From a virus: a stretch of DNA of 27,624 nucleotides. The stretch spans positions 2,234 through 29,857 of IMG/VR virus record IMGVR_UViG_3300002514_000017, one strand, 5' to 3'. Shown here piece by piece: positions 9,101 through 16,808 of the stretch (position 1 is the first letter of the stretch; each line of letters opens with the position of its first letter). The position numbers and the translations under genes are program-made. The notes beneath the pieces were generated by a model that did not search any database, was not told the DNA's origin, and saw nothing but the letters and a program-made list of their open reading frames with translations.

Positions 9101-10236
9101 ATGCCTCTCTGACACGTGAGCAGCTGATGTTAAATTTCTCTCTCTTCGACTCCATAGCAAACACAAATAGAGAGTATCCATACTTACCTGCTAAGAAGGC
9201 ATTAATGATGAATCAGGCAAAAAATCTTGCAACATTTGTCACTGACTTCAAGTGGCTGCAGACAATATACTCTGGAAGAAAGAGAATACTTCCTGTCGGG
9301 ATAACAGCTGGGCTAGTTGAGTATCTGAGAGACTTAGCGATATACAACACAGCTGACATCGCATATAAGACATCAACTGTTATAAAGATAAAGGTGTGGA
9401 GGAGAAATCTTCTCGATGACACTGAGGTCCCAAGTCCAAAAGAATACATATTTGACACATCTAAGTTCATAGTTGAAGGTCTCAGAGATCCACTAACAGG
9501 AGGCGCTATGGACGCCTCCGCAGAATATGTACCAGGACAGTCCAAGTCAGACCTCTTAGATAAAACATCTGTATATACTTACGGCTCTAGTGGGGTGGAG
9601 TCGCAAACAGTTGGAAAGGCTTATAGCTTCAGCAATACAAGCTCAGGCCTTCCAAATGATGACAAGTTTTCAAAGTATGAAGATGTCTTCATAAATGTCG
9701 TAGATGATTTTTACTGTAAGCTCTATCTCATGCTGACGTCAGGAATAGATGTCAATGAGGATATATTTCTATTCTTAGAAAAAGAGGCACTATTCACTGG
9801 TCCAGATTTAGAGATGACACAAACATATAATGAATTATCTAGACAAGCTGGGGAGAGATTTCCAACAAAGGATCTCACCAGTGCAATAAACTATGACAGG
9901 CTCATAGGTGAGCTAAGACGATCCATTCTTTTGAGTCCTAAAAAGTGGAGAAATAGAATAGTATATCCAAAGATATTTGATAGGGTGATATGCCTACTAA
10001 TAGATGAAGCAGAGTTTGGAGATGATATACAGGGTCAACGATCCTCGCTCCTTGCTTCGATAATGTCTAATACAGGGGACATAGACTGGGAGTCAACAAG
10101 AGAAGGAATACAGTCAGGAGAGGCATCTGCTGCACTATTAGCTGACGTAAATGTTCCAACGTACTATCAATTTTTTACAGAGATAACCATCTTGCCTGAC
10201 CCAGAGATCTTAGTTAACGGAATTACAGATTATTGA
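6184..10236 (+). CDS. Very large virion protein of unknown function (1350 aa)
   Basis: The longest gene in the window. I take the GTG at 6184 as start because AGGAG at 6170-6174 lies 9 bases upstream and the previous stop is only 5 bases before it; an ATG at 6223 is an alternative that would remove 13 residues. The protein has no signal peptide, no clear transmembrane segment and no catalytic motif that I recognise. It has many aromatic residues (W, Y), Gly/Asp-rich stretches near residues 375-395 and 685-715, and a mostly helical, charged C-terminal third. It could be a baseplate wedge or hub component, a fibre hub, or a large scaffold protein; nothing in the sequence decides between these. 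Its place between two Fn3-like structural genes makes a virion role likely. GC-richer codon patches occur around 8500-8860. Confidence 0.65.
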   Translation: MAIKAKNSLGSRFMYIQPVKKSLIAHGTGNSSELGLLNNASFAPSELLVGGNDFLDTGYSYIESHLNEDLEAVLAVRGFSQQRPVLIGAFEYQEPLQSDTVNAADECHNWNPAGGYDYYSTSAGQLIDLQGQLKQLRYSETLVFMTQELTVHLLRAPSGIIHDIQADADLPPGDRYVGGLVLSDTAPGFESQGGDYLKEFDSQVQLADDVLKFLSLLYNTMYTFLRALDIRSLPASRLSVSDDISILYDAIDDDYSNVSKKVSSRSLSDYIVQELDLPDKWYRSAPGTSIILMLIKDVLMKILCPIPGNRYDGVDGWDAPDFTSLANNVTNGELFGIGGQDVYSLVRKIRALVRVRVGRRETTESSDTGFVGADGVDRVGNFSNSGHSNLSNGTWSEGDMINLSSACIDDDWFPTIIYMQERDLAAQFYYKYIGSSVDTPPDKVRANINDVWSAGVSDVFSELSTITSVPPFAASSTNPDYLHRLAFVDARRPPGSPGLILSFDISPRFFPQGVYPGRDGKSYLFDDLLTREMNDVTTSIAIFTQNLSEMKTRLKSLFEGLVMPVNPGSSVDDSSSLENNILEGSGRAAIGTIYLKNLNISMTSFLYKYIQPDLHWTWAGILMIANMCCEHSHLMFKMIKILTAKYGGLMSLADQYASELGDAIYDTYGPTLGDYNPASDGDTREYWEFGGRGGATTFDNSSMRSTELSSHDDWTPPQLTYVLEQMIRRNDTICDISYEAWKTTHASIVGLMGVTCEGTPVDISHEPGFGVTNDWLGVGGPTGGYDPGGAWIPAFLYTLRMIYNHTYMALVPGGRVTSTVEGGYLESDTNISSPAPSTLAWDARAIQSLRQGLHFAHYSSAEYDTWYEENNGQPTEYNPRGQLEGWHVWDGHNGKSNHILLVRDEWKGHIKKIGGYGVSILNSLSFVDSIITNLESSSEALATALSGTDLTSNEFDEVIDRIKTDEEFGNLMYASLTREQLMLNFSLFDSIANTNREYPYLPAKKALMMNQAKNLATFVTDFKWLQTIYSGRKRILPVGITAGLVEYLRDLAIYNTADIAYKTSTVIKIKVWRRNLLDDTEVPSPKEYIFDTSKFIVEGLRDPLTGGAMDASAEYVPGQSKSDLLDKTSVYTYGSSGVESQTVGKAYSFSNTSSGLPNDDKFSKYEDVFINVVDDFYCKLYLMLTSGIDVNEDIFLFLEKEALFTGPDLEMTQTYNELSRQAGERFPTKDLTSAINYDRLIGELRRSILLSPKKWRNRIVYPKIFDRVICLLIDEAEFGDDIQGQRSSLLASIMSNTGDIDWESTREGIQSGEASAALLADVNVPTYYQFFTEITILPDPEILVNGITDY

Positions 10237-10266
10237 TATGATACCTATAATCAGGAATAAATTTTT

Positions 10267-12264
10267 ATGGTAGTGCCATCACAAAGCAATGATTCACAAA
10301 ATAATGAAGCAGATGCACTCGAAAGTCAGCTAAATGAGGATTTTAGTGATATTAATTTTACCAGCCTCCCGGGCACTCCTGTCACTCTTGTTAACATACC
10401 TGAGGCAAGATCTGTCAATGCAAAGTTCGTATATAACTTTTATGTAAAAGATGAAAGAACAAATGGCTCAGGCCAGATGGGTGTGATCCCACTCAATAAT
10501 CCTTCTCAGGAAGAAATTCAAAGGGCAAGAGCTTCAAAGCTGCCAAGGTATATCGAGATAAACATAGAGCCGGCTGTATATGACTCAGATGATCCACACC
10601 TCGCCGGATTTGCATCTAGTTTTAAGATATCTGAGAATATTAGCTTATTAAACTTTGAAAGGGCTGTATCTAACTCTTATTTTTCATCATTAAGACTAAA
10701 AGACGATCAGCTAGATCAAAGCTTCTATGATGCTCTTGAGAGCTCTGTTAATTTTTTTGGAGTTAATGCTCAGACCAGTGCTCCTCAGCTAGCAAATGCA
10801 CTAACAAAGCTTGGTGTGACAGGTGAGGCTGCATTTGGGCCTAAGGGGCTGCTTATTAGAGATGTATTGTCAAATATGCAAGCCCAGGGAGTTAGGTATG
10901 CTCCTACAGACACTAGAAGAGAAATTGTTTCTGAGGCATTGAGATCAGTTCGCTATGTTGACTTTACAATGAATATCAACAATCTTGTGATATCAAATGT
11001 TGTAAGAGGGTCCGGCGAAGACAAAACCAATATATACCAAGATGAACTTTTCTCTACATATGACCAAGCTGATAATATTCAGTCACTTGCGATTGGACTA
11101 GCAAATCCGTCGCAGATCTCTGCTGATGAATTTGAACTAACACTCAATGTCATAGACTCAGTAGCTACCACATCATGTTCAACTGAGAATGATGCTCCAC
11201 TAAATGAGAAATCATTTCCAGTTGGATACTATATAGAAAAATATGAAATTGAACAGATAGATGCTGAAAAATTTAGAATAATCACACATAATCCTCTAAT
11301 ATCTGATGGGTATACAAGATGCAGCATCTTAGATTCAGGCGTGAAATATGGTAGCACGTATATCTATCTTGTGAGGGTAATAGCACTCACAAGATTCCAG
11401 GCATTCAGAAGAGATGAGACTGGAAACACAGAGGACCAGGTCGTGACTACAATAGCTGCAGTTGCATCTTCTGGTGTTAATGAGAAAGTAACATGCACAG
11501 AAAATATTCCGCCTAATCCTCCTAGAAATATTAAGTTTAAGTGGGACTATGACAATGATTGCCTCATGTTATTTTGGGACGAGCCTCATAATTCGCAGAG
11601 AGATGTCACAAGATATCAAATTTTTAGAAGACAATCAGTAGATGTTCCGTTTACAATTGTAAAAGAATTAGACTTTGATAAATCTACATCTAGAGTTGTG
11701 CCCGCGGAAGTTGTTCCTAAGTCAAAAATACTTGAGGTAGGCGGCCCAAGAAAGTTCTTTAGAGACATAGAGTTTAAAAAAGACTCGCAGTATATCTACT
11801 CAGTTGCCTGCCAAGATGCACATGGATTTACATCAAATTATTCTGCACAGTTTCTTGTTTCATTTAACAGGGTGAAAAATAAGGTCATAACTGAACTAGT
11901 TTCCAGATTTGGGGCACCCAAGCCCTACCCTAATCTCTACCTCGAGAGGGATCTATTTGTAGATACTATGAGAGATTCAGGTCATTCTAGATTAAGAATA
12001 TTTTTTGATCCAGAATATTATGATGTGACAAAAACAGAAACTATTTCTACATATAAGAGGGGAAAAGAGTACTTTTCACAAAGAAATGCTTCACTTAATC
12101 TGATAGCAGATAATTATAAGTTACAGATAATCAATGTCGATGATCAAATGAGTAAGGTTATCGACATACAGATAAACGATTTATCTGGACCACCGCTTGA
12201 TGTTCCCATTAATGAGACGACAATAAATACAGCAGGTTTAGGTAACATGGTAAGCACAGAGTGA
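10267..12264 (+). CDS. Structural protein with fibronectin-III-like domains
   Basis: A 665-aa protein with an ATG start preceded by AGGA at 10253-10256. The first ~300 residues are unrecognised. Two beta-sandwich segments follow: about residues 319-400 (YYIEKYEIEQ, then YGSTYIYLVRVIAL) and about 417-533. The second is a good fibronectin type III match: a proline-rich entry (PPNPPRNIKF), L-F-W-D-E-P, then RYQIFRRQ, and the late strand YIYSVACQDAHG-x-T-S-N-Y-S. The C-terminal ~130 residues contain RLRIFFDPEYYD and a final beta-rich tail. Fn3 domains are frequent on exposed phage tail, baseplate and fibre proteins, where they may bind cell-surface polymers. The gene follows the 1350-aa protein after 30 bases and probably belongs to the same tail assembly. 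The domain call is from motif pattern; the role is inferred. Confidence 0.7.
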   Translation: MVVPSQSNDSQNNEADALESQLNEDFSDINFTSLPGTPVTLVNIPEARSVNAKFVYNFYVKDERTNGSGQMGVIPLNNPSQEEIQRARASKLPRYIEINIEPAVYDSDDPHLAGFASSFKISENISLLNFERAVSNSYFSSLRLKDDQLDQSFYDALESSVNFFGVNAQTSAPQLANALTKLGVTGEAAFGPKGLLIRDVLSNMQAQGVRYAPTDTRREIVSEALRSVRYVDFTMNINNLVISNVVRGSGEDKTNIYQDELFSTYDQADNIQSLAIGLANPSQISADEFELTLNVIDSVATTSCSTENDAPLNEKSFPVGYYIEKYEIEQIDAEKFRIITHNPLISDGYTRCSILDSGVKYGSTYIYLVRVIALTRFQAFRRDETGNTEDQVVTTIAAVASSGVNEKVTCTENIPPNPPRNIKFKWDYDNDCLMLFWDEPHNSQRDVTRYQIFRRQSVDVPFTIVKELDFDKSTSRVVPAEVVPKSKILEVGGPRKFFRDIEFKKDSQYIYSVACQDAHGFTSNYSAQFLVSFNRVKNKVITELVSRFGAPKPYPNLYLERDLFVDTMRDSGHSRLRIFFDPEYYDVTKTETISTYKRGKEYFSQRNASLNLIADNYKLQIINVDDQMSKVIDIQINDLSGPPLDVPINETTINTAGLGNMVSTE

Positions 12265-12271
12265 TATTATT

Positions 12272-12290
12272 TACCGATAACGTTTCGGTA
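12272..12290 (+). other. Short inverted repeat between structural genes
   Basis: A 6-bp perfect stem (TACCGA at 12272-12277 with TCGGTA at 12285-12290) and a 7-base loop lie in the longest gap of the structural block, just after the stop of the Fn3-like gene. No run of T follows, so it is not a textbook intrinsic terminator. It may be a weak terminator, an mRNA end-stabilising hairpin or chance. The A-rich stretch after it holds the AAGGAG ribosome binding site (12306-12311) of the next gene. Confidence 0.3.
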
Positions 12291-12322
12291 CAGTATATTT
12301 AAAAAAAGGAGTATAACACTAC

Positions 12323-13036
12323 ATGGGATTTCTTGATCAAAGCACAAATAACATAATTTTAGATGCAGTTTTAACAGACTATGGAAGACAGTCTCTCGCA
12401 GCAAATGATGGAAGCTTCTCTATCTTTAAGTTTGCATTTTCTGATGAAGAGGTAGATTACGGAAATATAGTCAATTTTGGAAGAACTGTTGGAAAAGAAA
12501 AAATTGAAAAAAATACTCCAATCTTGGAAGCACTAACACAGGGAAACTTGGGACAAAAGTATAGAACACTATCTATTAATAATGATGCTCTGACTAGACT
12601 ACCAACACTAACCTTGCAGTCTAATTCTAATATCACAAATTCTATTCTGTCAATAGTAGAGGGCGGAAATACAAGACAGGTCACTGTTAGTCAGACTCTA
12701 GTGTCGGGCGGAACTCTTGACCCAGACATAACTGACTACTCGTATAGAATAACACTTTCTAGTCTATTTCTTTCAATACGGGGTAGAACACCAGATAGTG
12801 TTGATTCTGATAACATCGCAACCTATATCCTGGAAGCAGATCCTGTAATCAGCTCTGAAGGATTATCTGGTTTGACATTCAATATATCAGCTAAGGCTGT
12901 CTCAAGTGATCTTTTTGACACCTATAAGCAAAAAGGCGGATCTATAGTTGAAAGAATCTTGACAGTCTCAGGAAATAACTCAGGTGCTTTTTTAAGCTTC
13001 CGTGTACAAATCTCTAGTGGGTCAACTTCTACCTAG
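12323..13036 (+). CDS. Structural protein sharing an N-terminal module with the 2151 gene
   Basis: A 237-aa protein with ATG start and a strong AAGGAG site 11 bases upstream. The N-terminus GFLDQSTNNIILDAVLTDYG followed by F-x-F-A-F-S-D-E-E-V-D-Y matches in spacing and character the start of the protein encoded at 2151. Thus two neighbouring structural genes share one N-terminal module fused to different remainders. From memory, proteins starting MG[FI]LD...ILD..LTD.GR recur in tail regions of environmental T4-like phages without a known function. The remainder is beta-rich (RITLSSLFLSIRGR, LTFNISAKAV, FLSFRVQISSG). The gene ends in a perfect 14-base palindrome that includes its stop codon. 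A tail or fibre-associated virion role is inferred from context. Confidence 0.7.
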   Translation: MGFLDQSTNNIILDAVLTDYGRQSLAANDGSFSIFKFAFSDEEVDYGNIVNFGRTVGKEKIEKNTPILEALTQGNLGQKYRTLSINNDALTRLPTLTLQSNSNITNSILSIVEGGNTRQVTVSQTLVSGGTLDPDITDYSYRITLSSLFLSIRGRTPDSVDSDNIATYILEADPVISSEGLSGLTFNISAKAVSSDLFDTYKQKGGSIVERILTVSGNNSGAFLSFRVQISSGSTST

Positions 13037-13041
13037 GTAGA
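13028..13041 (+). other. Perfect 14-base palindrome over a stop codon
   Basis: TCTACCTAGGTAGA is its own reverse complement and contains the TAG stop (13034-13036) of the 237-aa gene. It ends just before the GAGGAG ribosome binding site (13043-13048) of the next gene. In RNA it could fold as a 5-bp stem with a CUAG loop. It might affect translational coupling or be a protein-binding site; it may also be chance. Confidence 0.35.
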
Positions 13042-13053
13042 TGAGGAGAAAAA

Positions 13054-14334
13054 GTGGCATCATTTAAAGAAATAACTAGTGCAGACATAAAGACAACTAA
13101 GTCTTTTCTTAATCAGCTTGTAGATATAATTCAAGAAGATGTATCTGGGTCAAGCACCAGAAAGACATATCAGGTTTTTGTCACTGGCGGAGTCGGTCCT
13201 GGAGTGACATCATCACTTTTTCAGACAATATACGATCAAAATTTTGACCTGCAGACAGCAAATCCTGTTTTTGATCTGACAATAGGATTATTCTCTGGAA
13301 GTAATGCAGTCACGGCATCATCGACTGGTGTAGATTCTAACGGTAAAGTTCTTTTCCCATCAAGCTCACTTATGATGAGAGAAAAGGTTGCTAACTATAG
13401 ACAGTTCGCTCAGCTCCTTCTGGGAGATTCAAATGCTGCGTTTTACTCTCCTTTCTCAAAATATGTGGCTGCAACTGATCAGACTGAGGATCGCGCTGCA
13501 ACAGATGTAATAGATTCTGCTATGTTCGTGTGCTTTAAGAGGCTCTTTTCTAGGGATGAGATAAAGAGAGAGACATTTGCAATGAAGTTTTTCACAAGTG
13601 CGTCACACTCTCCTTATCCAGGAGGTGCAGCAACTGATACCCAGCTTCCAAATCTTGCACAAACATCTGAGTCCGGCTCAGCAATATTCACTGATGTAGG
13701 TTCTTCAACCAACTTAGAGAGATCATTTGGCGGTTCAGTTGGAAATATTGTCAATGCAGCAAACACAAGTGAAAATGTCGGCCTGATGTTTTATGATCAG
13801 GGAACAGCTATATTCAATCTAAATAGAATAATTTCAGGATCACAGCATGTGAGCGGAGTTATCTCAGCAATGAATTCCCTTGGGCCGAGTGGCATACCTG
13901 TAGGTAAGACACTCATTGGATCTAGCGACCTTGGCGTGTCCTCAAATCCAAAAGCTAAATTTATTCCAGACCTGATGGTGTCAGCATCTATTGATGATAT
14001 CATCAATCACCTTGCTTCATGTAGATTTAGCTCTGGATCTAATACAGCAATGACATTTCAGAATCTAACTGCTATAAACTCTACTTTAATATTCTGTAGA
14101 AAGACAGCAGATGAGTTTAACTATTCGTCTAATCCGACATACGTTGATCCTGATGATAATCGAATTAGGGTGATTGAGGTAGGACAACAAGATGTGCAAA
14201 GAGCATTTTGTTTCGTCACGACAGTCGGTCTTTATGACGCAAGTGATAACTTACTAGCAATAGCTAAGCTATCTCGACCCGTCGAGTTCAATAATGAAAA
14301 GGACATAACAATCAGAGTAAGACTGGATTTCTAG
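13054..14334 (+). CDS. Virion structural protein with a C-terminal module shared with the 14346 gene
   Basis: A 426-aa protein. The GTG start at 13054 has GAGGAG (13043-13048) 5 bases upstream and lies 17 bases after the previous stop. The N-terminal region reads TGGVGPGVTSSLFQTIYDQN and DLTIGLFSGS; the middle is Ser/Gly/Ala-rich. The last ~84 residues (from about 343) read F-N-Y-S-S-N-P-T-Y, then CFVTTVGLYDASDNLLAIAK, then L-S-R-P-V and the ending IRVRLDF. The next gene ends in the same way (F-N-S-S-S-N-P-S-Y, I-S-G-V-Y-L-H-D, A-Q-P-V, IRVKQDF). A shared C-terminal module at the very end of two adjacent virion proteins suggests a common docking or oligomerisation unit. From memory, this ending is widespread in structural proteins of environmental phages. 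No enzyme motif is visible. Confidence 0.7.
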   Translation: MASFKEITSADIKTTKSFLNQLVDIIQEDVSGSSTRKTYQVFVTGGVGPGVTSSLFQTIYDQNFDLQTANPVFDLTIGLFSGSNAVTASSTGVDSNGKVLFPSSSLMMREKVANYRQFAQLLLGDSNAAFYSPFSKYVAATDQTEDRAATDVIDSAMFVCFKRLFSRDEIKRETFAMKFFTSASHSPYPGGAATDTQLPNLAQTSESGSAIFTDVGSSTNLERSFGGSVGNIVNAANTSENVGLMFYDQGTAIFNLNRIISGSQHVSGVISAMNSLGPSGIPVGKTLIGSSDLGVSSNPKAKFIPDLMVSASIDDIINHLASCRFSSGSNTAMTFQNLTAINSTLIFCRKTADEFNYSSNPTYVDPDDNRIRVIEVGQQDVQRAFCFVTTVGLYDASDNLLAIAKLSRPVEFNNEKDITIRVRLDF

Positions 14335-14345
14335 GGGGCTTCTCA

Positions 14346-16808
14346 GTGTCCCTCATAAAGATACTGCCAGAATATATAGAGAAATTTTCTTTAACACTCC
14401 ATCCGGAGATAAGTTATGTGAGTTCCTCTATAGCCGGGTCAACTGGCTCGATGCCGCTGTCTCCCAGACCAAGCAAGTGTCTAAAAAATATCATCTTGCC
14501 AGAAAAGAGCGGTCAAAATGTATTTGATGCTGATAGCACAGCTATTCCTGGGTTCAATGTGATGACCTATGAGATACTTGCAGAGATAGATTCAGCAAAG
14601 GCAAATGTTGCGAAGGCTGCAATAGATGGAGACTCTGTAGACGTATTAAATACATTTGAAAAATACATGGAGTTAGTTAATTCATCGTCACAGATAGCAA
14701 GAAATAGTAAGCGATTTGAAATAGTGAGATTTGACCCTCCGTTTACATATAAGCTTAACACGTCTGTTAAAAATGCAATTAAAAATATACTGATGCCATA
14801 TTATGCACCGTACTATGATCAGTGTCATTTCGCCTATACCAACTATAACACACTTAATTTTTTCACATCATCAAATGTTCCGTCCAACTCAGCTATCATC
14901 TATAATAATCTAGATATAGCTGGACTAGAAGGGAGACCATTTCTCCCGTCAGGTTCATTTTCTATAGACTTCTATGTTAACCCAAGATACACAAATGAAC
15001 CGGGTGAGAATTATAAGGCAGGAACTATCATGCATATGTCATCAACATTTGCTGTTTCACTTGTTTCTGGAAGCACTCATGATGGAAATGGCTCTGCAAA
15101 CACATTTAGAATTTTATTACAGTTGAGTCACAGCGCAGACATAGCACCTAGTAATATTGATGCAAGCATAGCAAATAATAAAAGATCATACCCGACAGAT
15201 CTCGTATTTCTTTCAAAAGAGAGCATGCCTCTCAGTAGAAATCACTGGCATCATGTGTGCATAAGGTGGGGAGGAAATCTTATTAATGCTGGCTCTGGAA
15301 GTATTACAATTGATGACACGCAGACATACTTTAACGTTCCCTCCTCGTCGATAACACCGCCCAAGCATGTCAGTGCTGCAGCACTTATTCTTGGAAACTA
15401 CTATAACGGCTGGGATGATGAGGCAAGGTTTTTTAATAACGTCGACGCACCTGTCGAGGGATACTGGCCGTATGAGACCATTCCCCAAATAGAAGAAAGT
15501 AAATTTAAATTTGATCATCCGCTCAATGCTGAGATCCACGATGTAAAGATATTTGACAAATACATAGACAGCATTAAAATGAAAGAAAATAGTAAGTCTG
15601 GTCAGTCATCTACAGACACAGATGGACTACTATTTTATGTTCCCCCGTTCTTCACACCAGAGTCGAGAATAGCTGAGCAGATAATAACTCCATTTCAAAC
15701 AGAGAATAGAGATACTAAAAAACCATTCAATACAATTTTTTCATTTGGCGTGGGAGGCTGCCTGATCAATCTTCAAAATTTTGTTAGAGAATTCAAGACA
15801 GGTTATCATCCAAGGCTGTGGAACCTGACTGCATCTACGATTGACTATACAGTTCTTGACATAACTGCTAATAGCTATGTTTATCACACAGCATCAACTA
15901 GAAAGAGAAACTTAACAATTCTTCCAAATGATAATGGGTTATTCACTCCAGACTTTGAGATCTTAAATAGCGGCTCACTGCAGCAGAAGACAGATGCATT
16001 TAGAAGTCCGCACGGTGGGTATAATTTGAGCACAGTTGACTTAAGCGATATGGTCCCACCGATCAGAGCATACAAGGGATTGACATCTGTTAGTGCAACT
16101 GATCTGCTAAAGGCAATAGATAACAAGATATCTAAGCTAGAAGATGACACAACGATGAATAATATTGCAAATCAGATTGCTGGAGTCACACCAGAGATAT
16201 TATCTTCTCTTCAGGGTGCAACACAGCCCGGGCAGATCTTAACAATCTATCAGAGGACAAGAGATCCTAGCTCTAATGAAGTCAGTATATTTGATATCTC
16301 TAATCTATATTATGGTAATAAAATTTTTCCGGGAAGTTTTTATCTAACAGATCCCAATGTCACAGCATCTAATGGAATAGTTAAGATGACTCTATCAGAC
16401 AATGAAAGAGGAAGCCTATACAGGGCTGATGCACTAACTCCTCATGCCAAGTGGTCTAGTGTTGGATCACTTTTATATAATGAGGGAGTAGCAGTTGTGA
16501 AGTCTCCTCACATACCATTCTTTGGAAAAGATGTTTTTGAAGCAAAATTCAAGGGTGAGCAGAACACTCATATTATGACAGTTAACATACCTGCTAGTGT
16601 TGGACTCTTTAACTCATCCTCAAATCCATCCTACAGGATACTTTCTGCATCATTTGATGCAAGTGAAACAGATCCCAGATTTGTTTATATATCAGGTGTC
16701 TATCTTCACGATGATAACTTAAACGTCATAATGAGATCAAATTTAGCTCAGCCTGTCAAAAAGAGAACAACTGATGAGATGCTAATCAGGGTCAAGCAGG
16801 ATTTTTGA
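14346..16808 (+). CDS. Large structural protein with LamG/concanavalin-like domain
   Basis: An 820-aa protein starting at GTG 14346. AGGGGG (14333-14338) overlaps the preceding stop and lies 7 bases before the GTG. Residues ~196-410 look like a LamG/concanavalin A-like jelly roll: F-S-I-D-F-Y-V near 205, a long beta region, the typical W-H-H-V-C-I-R-W-G-G at 301-310, then I-T-I-D-D-T near 320, L-I-L-G-N-Y-Y near 347, and E-I-H-D-V-K-I-F-D near 396. Such domains bind carbohydrates or act as beta-sandwich spacers on phage fibres and adhesins. The last ~79 residues (from 742) repeat the C-terminal module of the upstream protein, ending IRVKQDF. This makes it a good candidate for a host-surface-binding or tail-decorating protein. 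The stop TGA overlaps the ATG of the resolvase by one base. Confidence 0.7.
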   Translation: MSLIKILPEYIEKFSLTLHPEISYVSSSIAGSTGSMPLSPRPSKCLKNIILPEKSGQNVFDADSTAIPGFNVMTYEILAEIDSAKANVAKAAIDGDSVDVLNTFEKYMELVNSSSQIARNSKRFEIVRFDPPFTYKLNTSVKNAIKNILMPYYAPYYDQCHFAYTNYNTLNFFTSSNVPSNSAIIYNNLDIAGLEGRPFLPSGSFSIDFYVNPRYTNEPGENYKAGTIMHMSSTFAVSLVSGSTHDGNGSANTFRILLQLSHSADIAPSNIDASIANNKRSYPTDLVFLSKESMPLSRNHWHHVCIRWGGNLINAGSGSITIDDTQTYFNVPSSSITPPKHVSAAALILGNYYNGWDDEARFFNNVDAPVEGYWPYETIPQIEESKFKFDHPLNAEIHDVKIFDKYIDSIKMKENSKSGQSSTDTDGLLFYVPPFFTPESRIAEQIITPFQTENRDTKKPFNTIFSFGVGGCLINLQNFVREFKTGYHPRLWNLTASTIDYTVLDITANSYVYHTASTRKRNLTILPNDNGLFTPDFEILNSGSLQQKTDAFRSPHGGYNLSTVDLSDMVPPIRAYKGLTSVSATDLLKAIDNKISKLEDDTTMNNIANQIAGVTPEILSSLQGATQPGQILTIYQRTRDPSSNEVSIFDISNLYYGNKIFPGSFYLTDPNVTASNGIVKMTLSDNERGSLYRADALTPHAKWSSVGSLLYNEGVAVVKSPHIPFFGKDVFEAKFKGEQNTHIMTVNIPASVGLFNSSSNPSYRILSASFDASETDPRFVYISGVYLHDDNLNVIMRSNLAQPVKKRTTDEMLIRVKQDF

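Noticed and set aside
16805-16807. TTG at 16805 as start of the resolvase
   Set aside because: The ATG one codon later overlaps the previous stop as TGATG and gives the usual M-I-L-G-L-D start.
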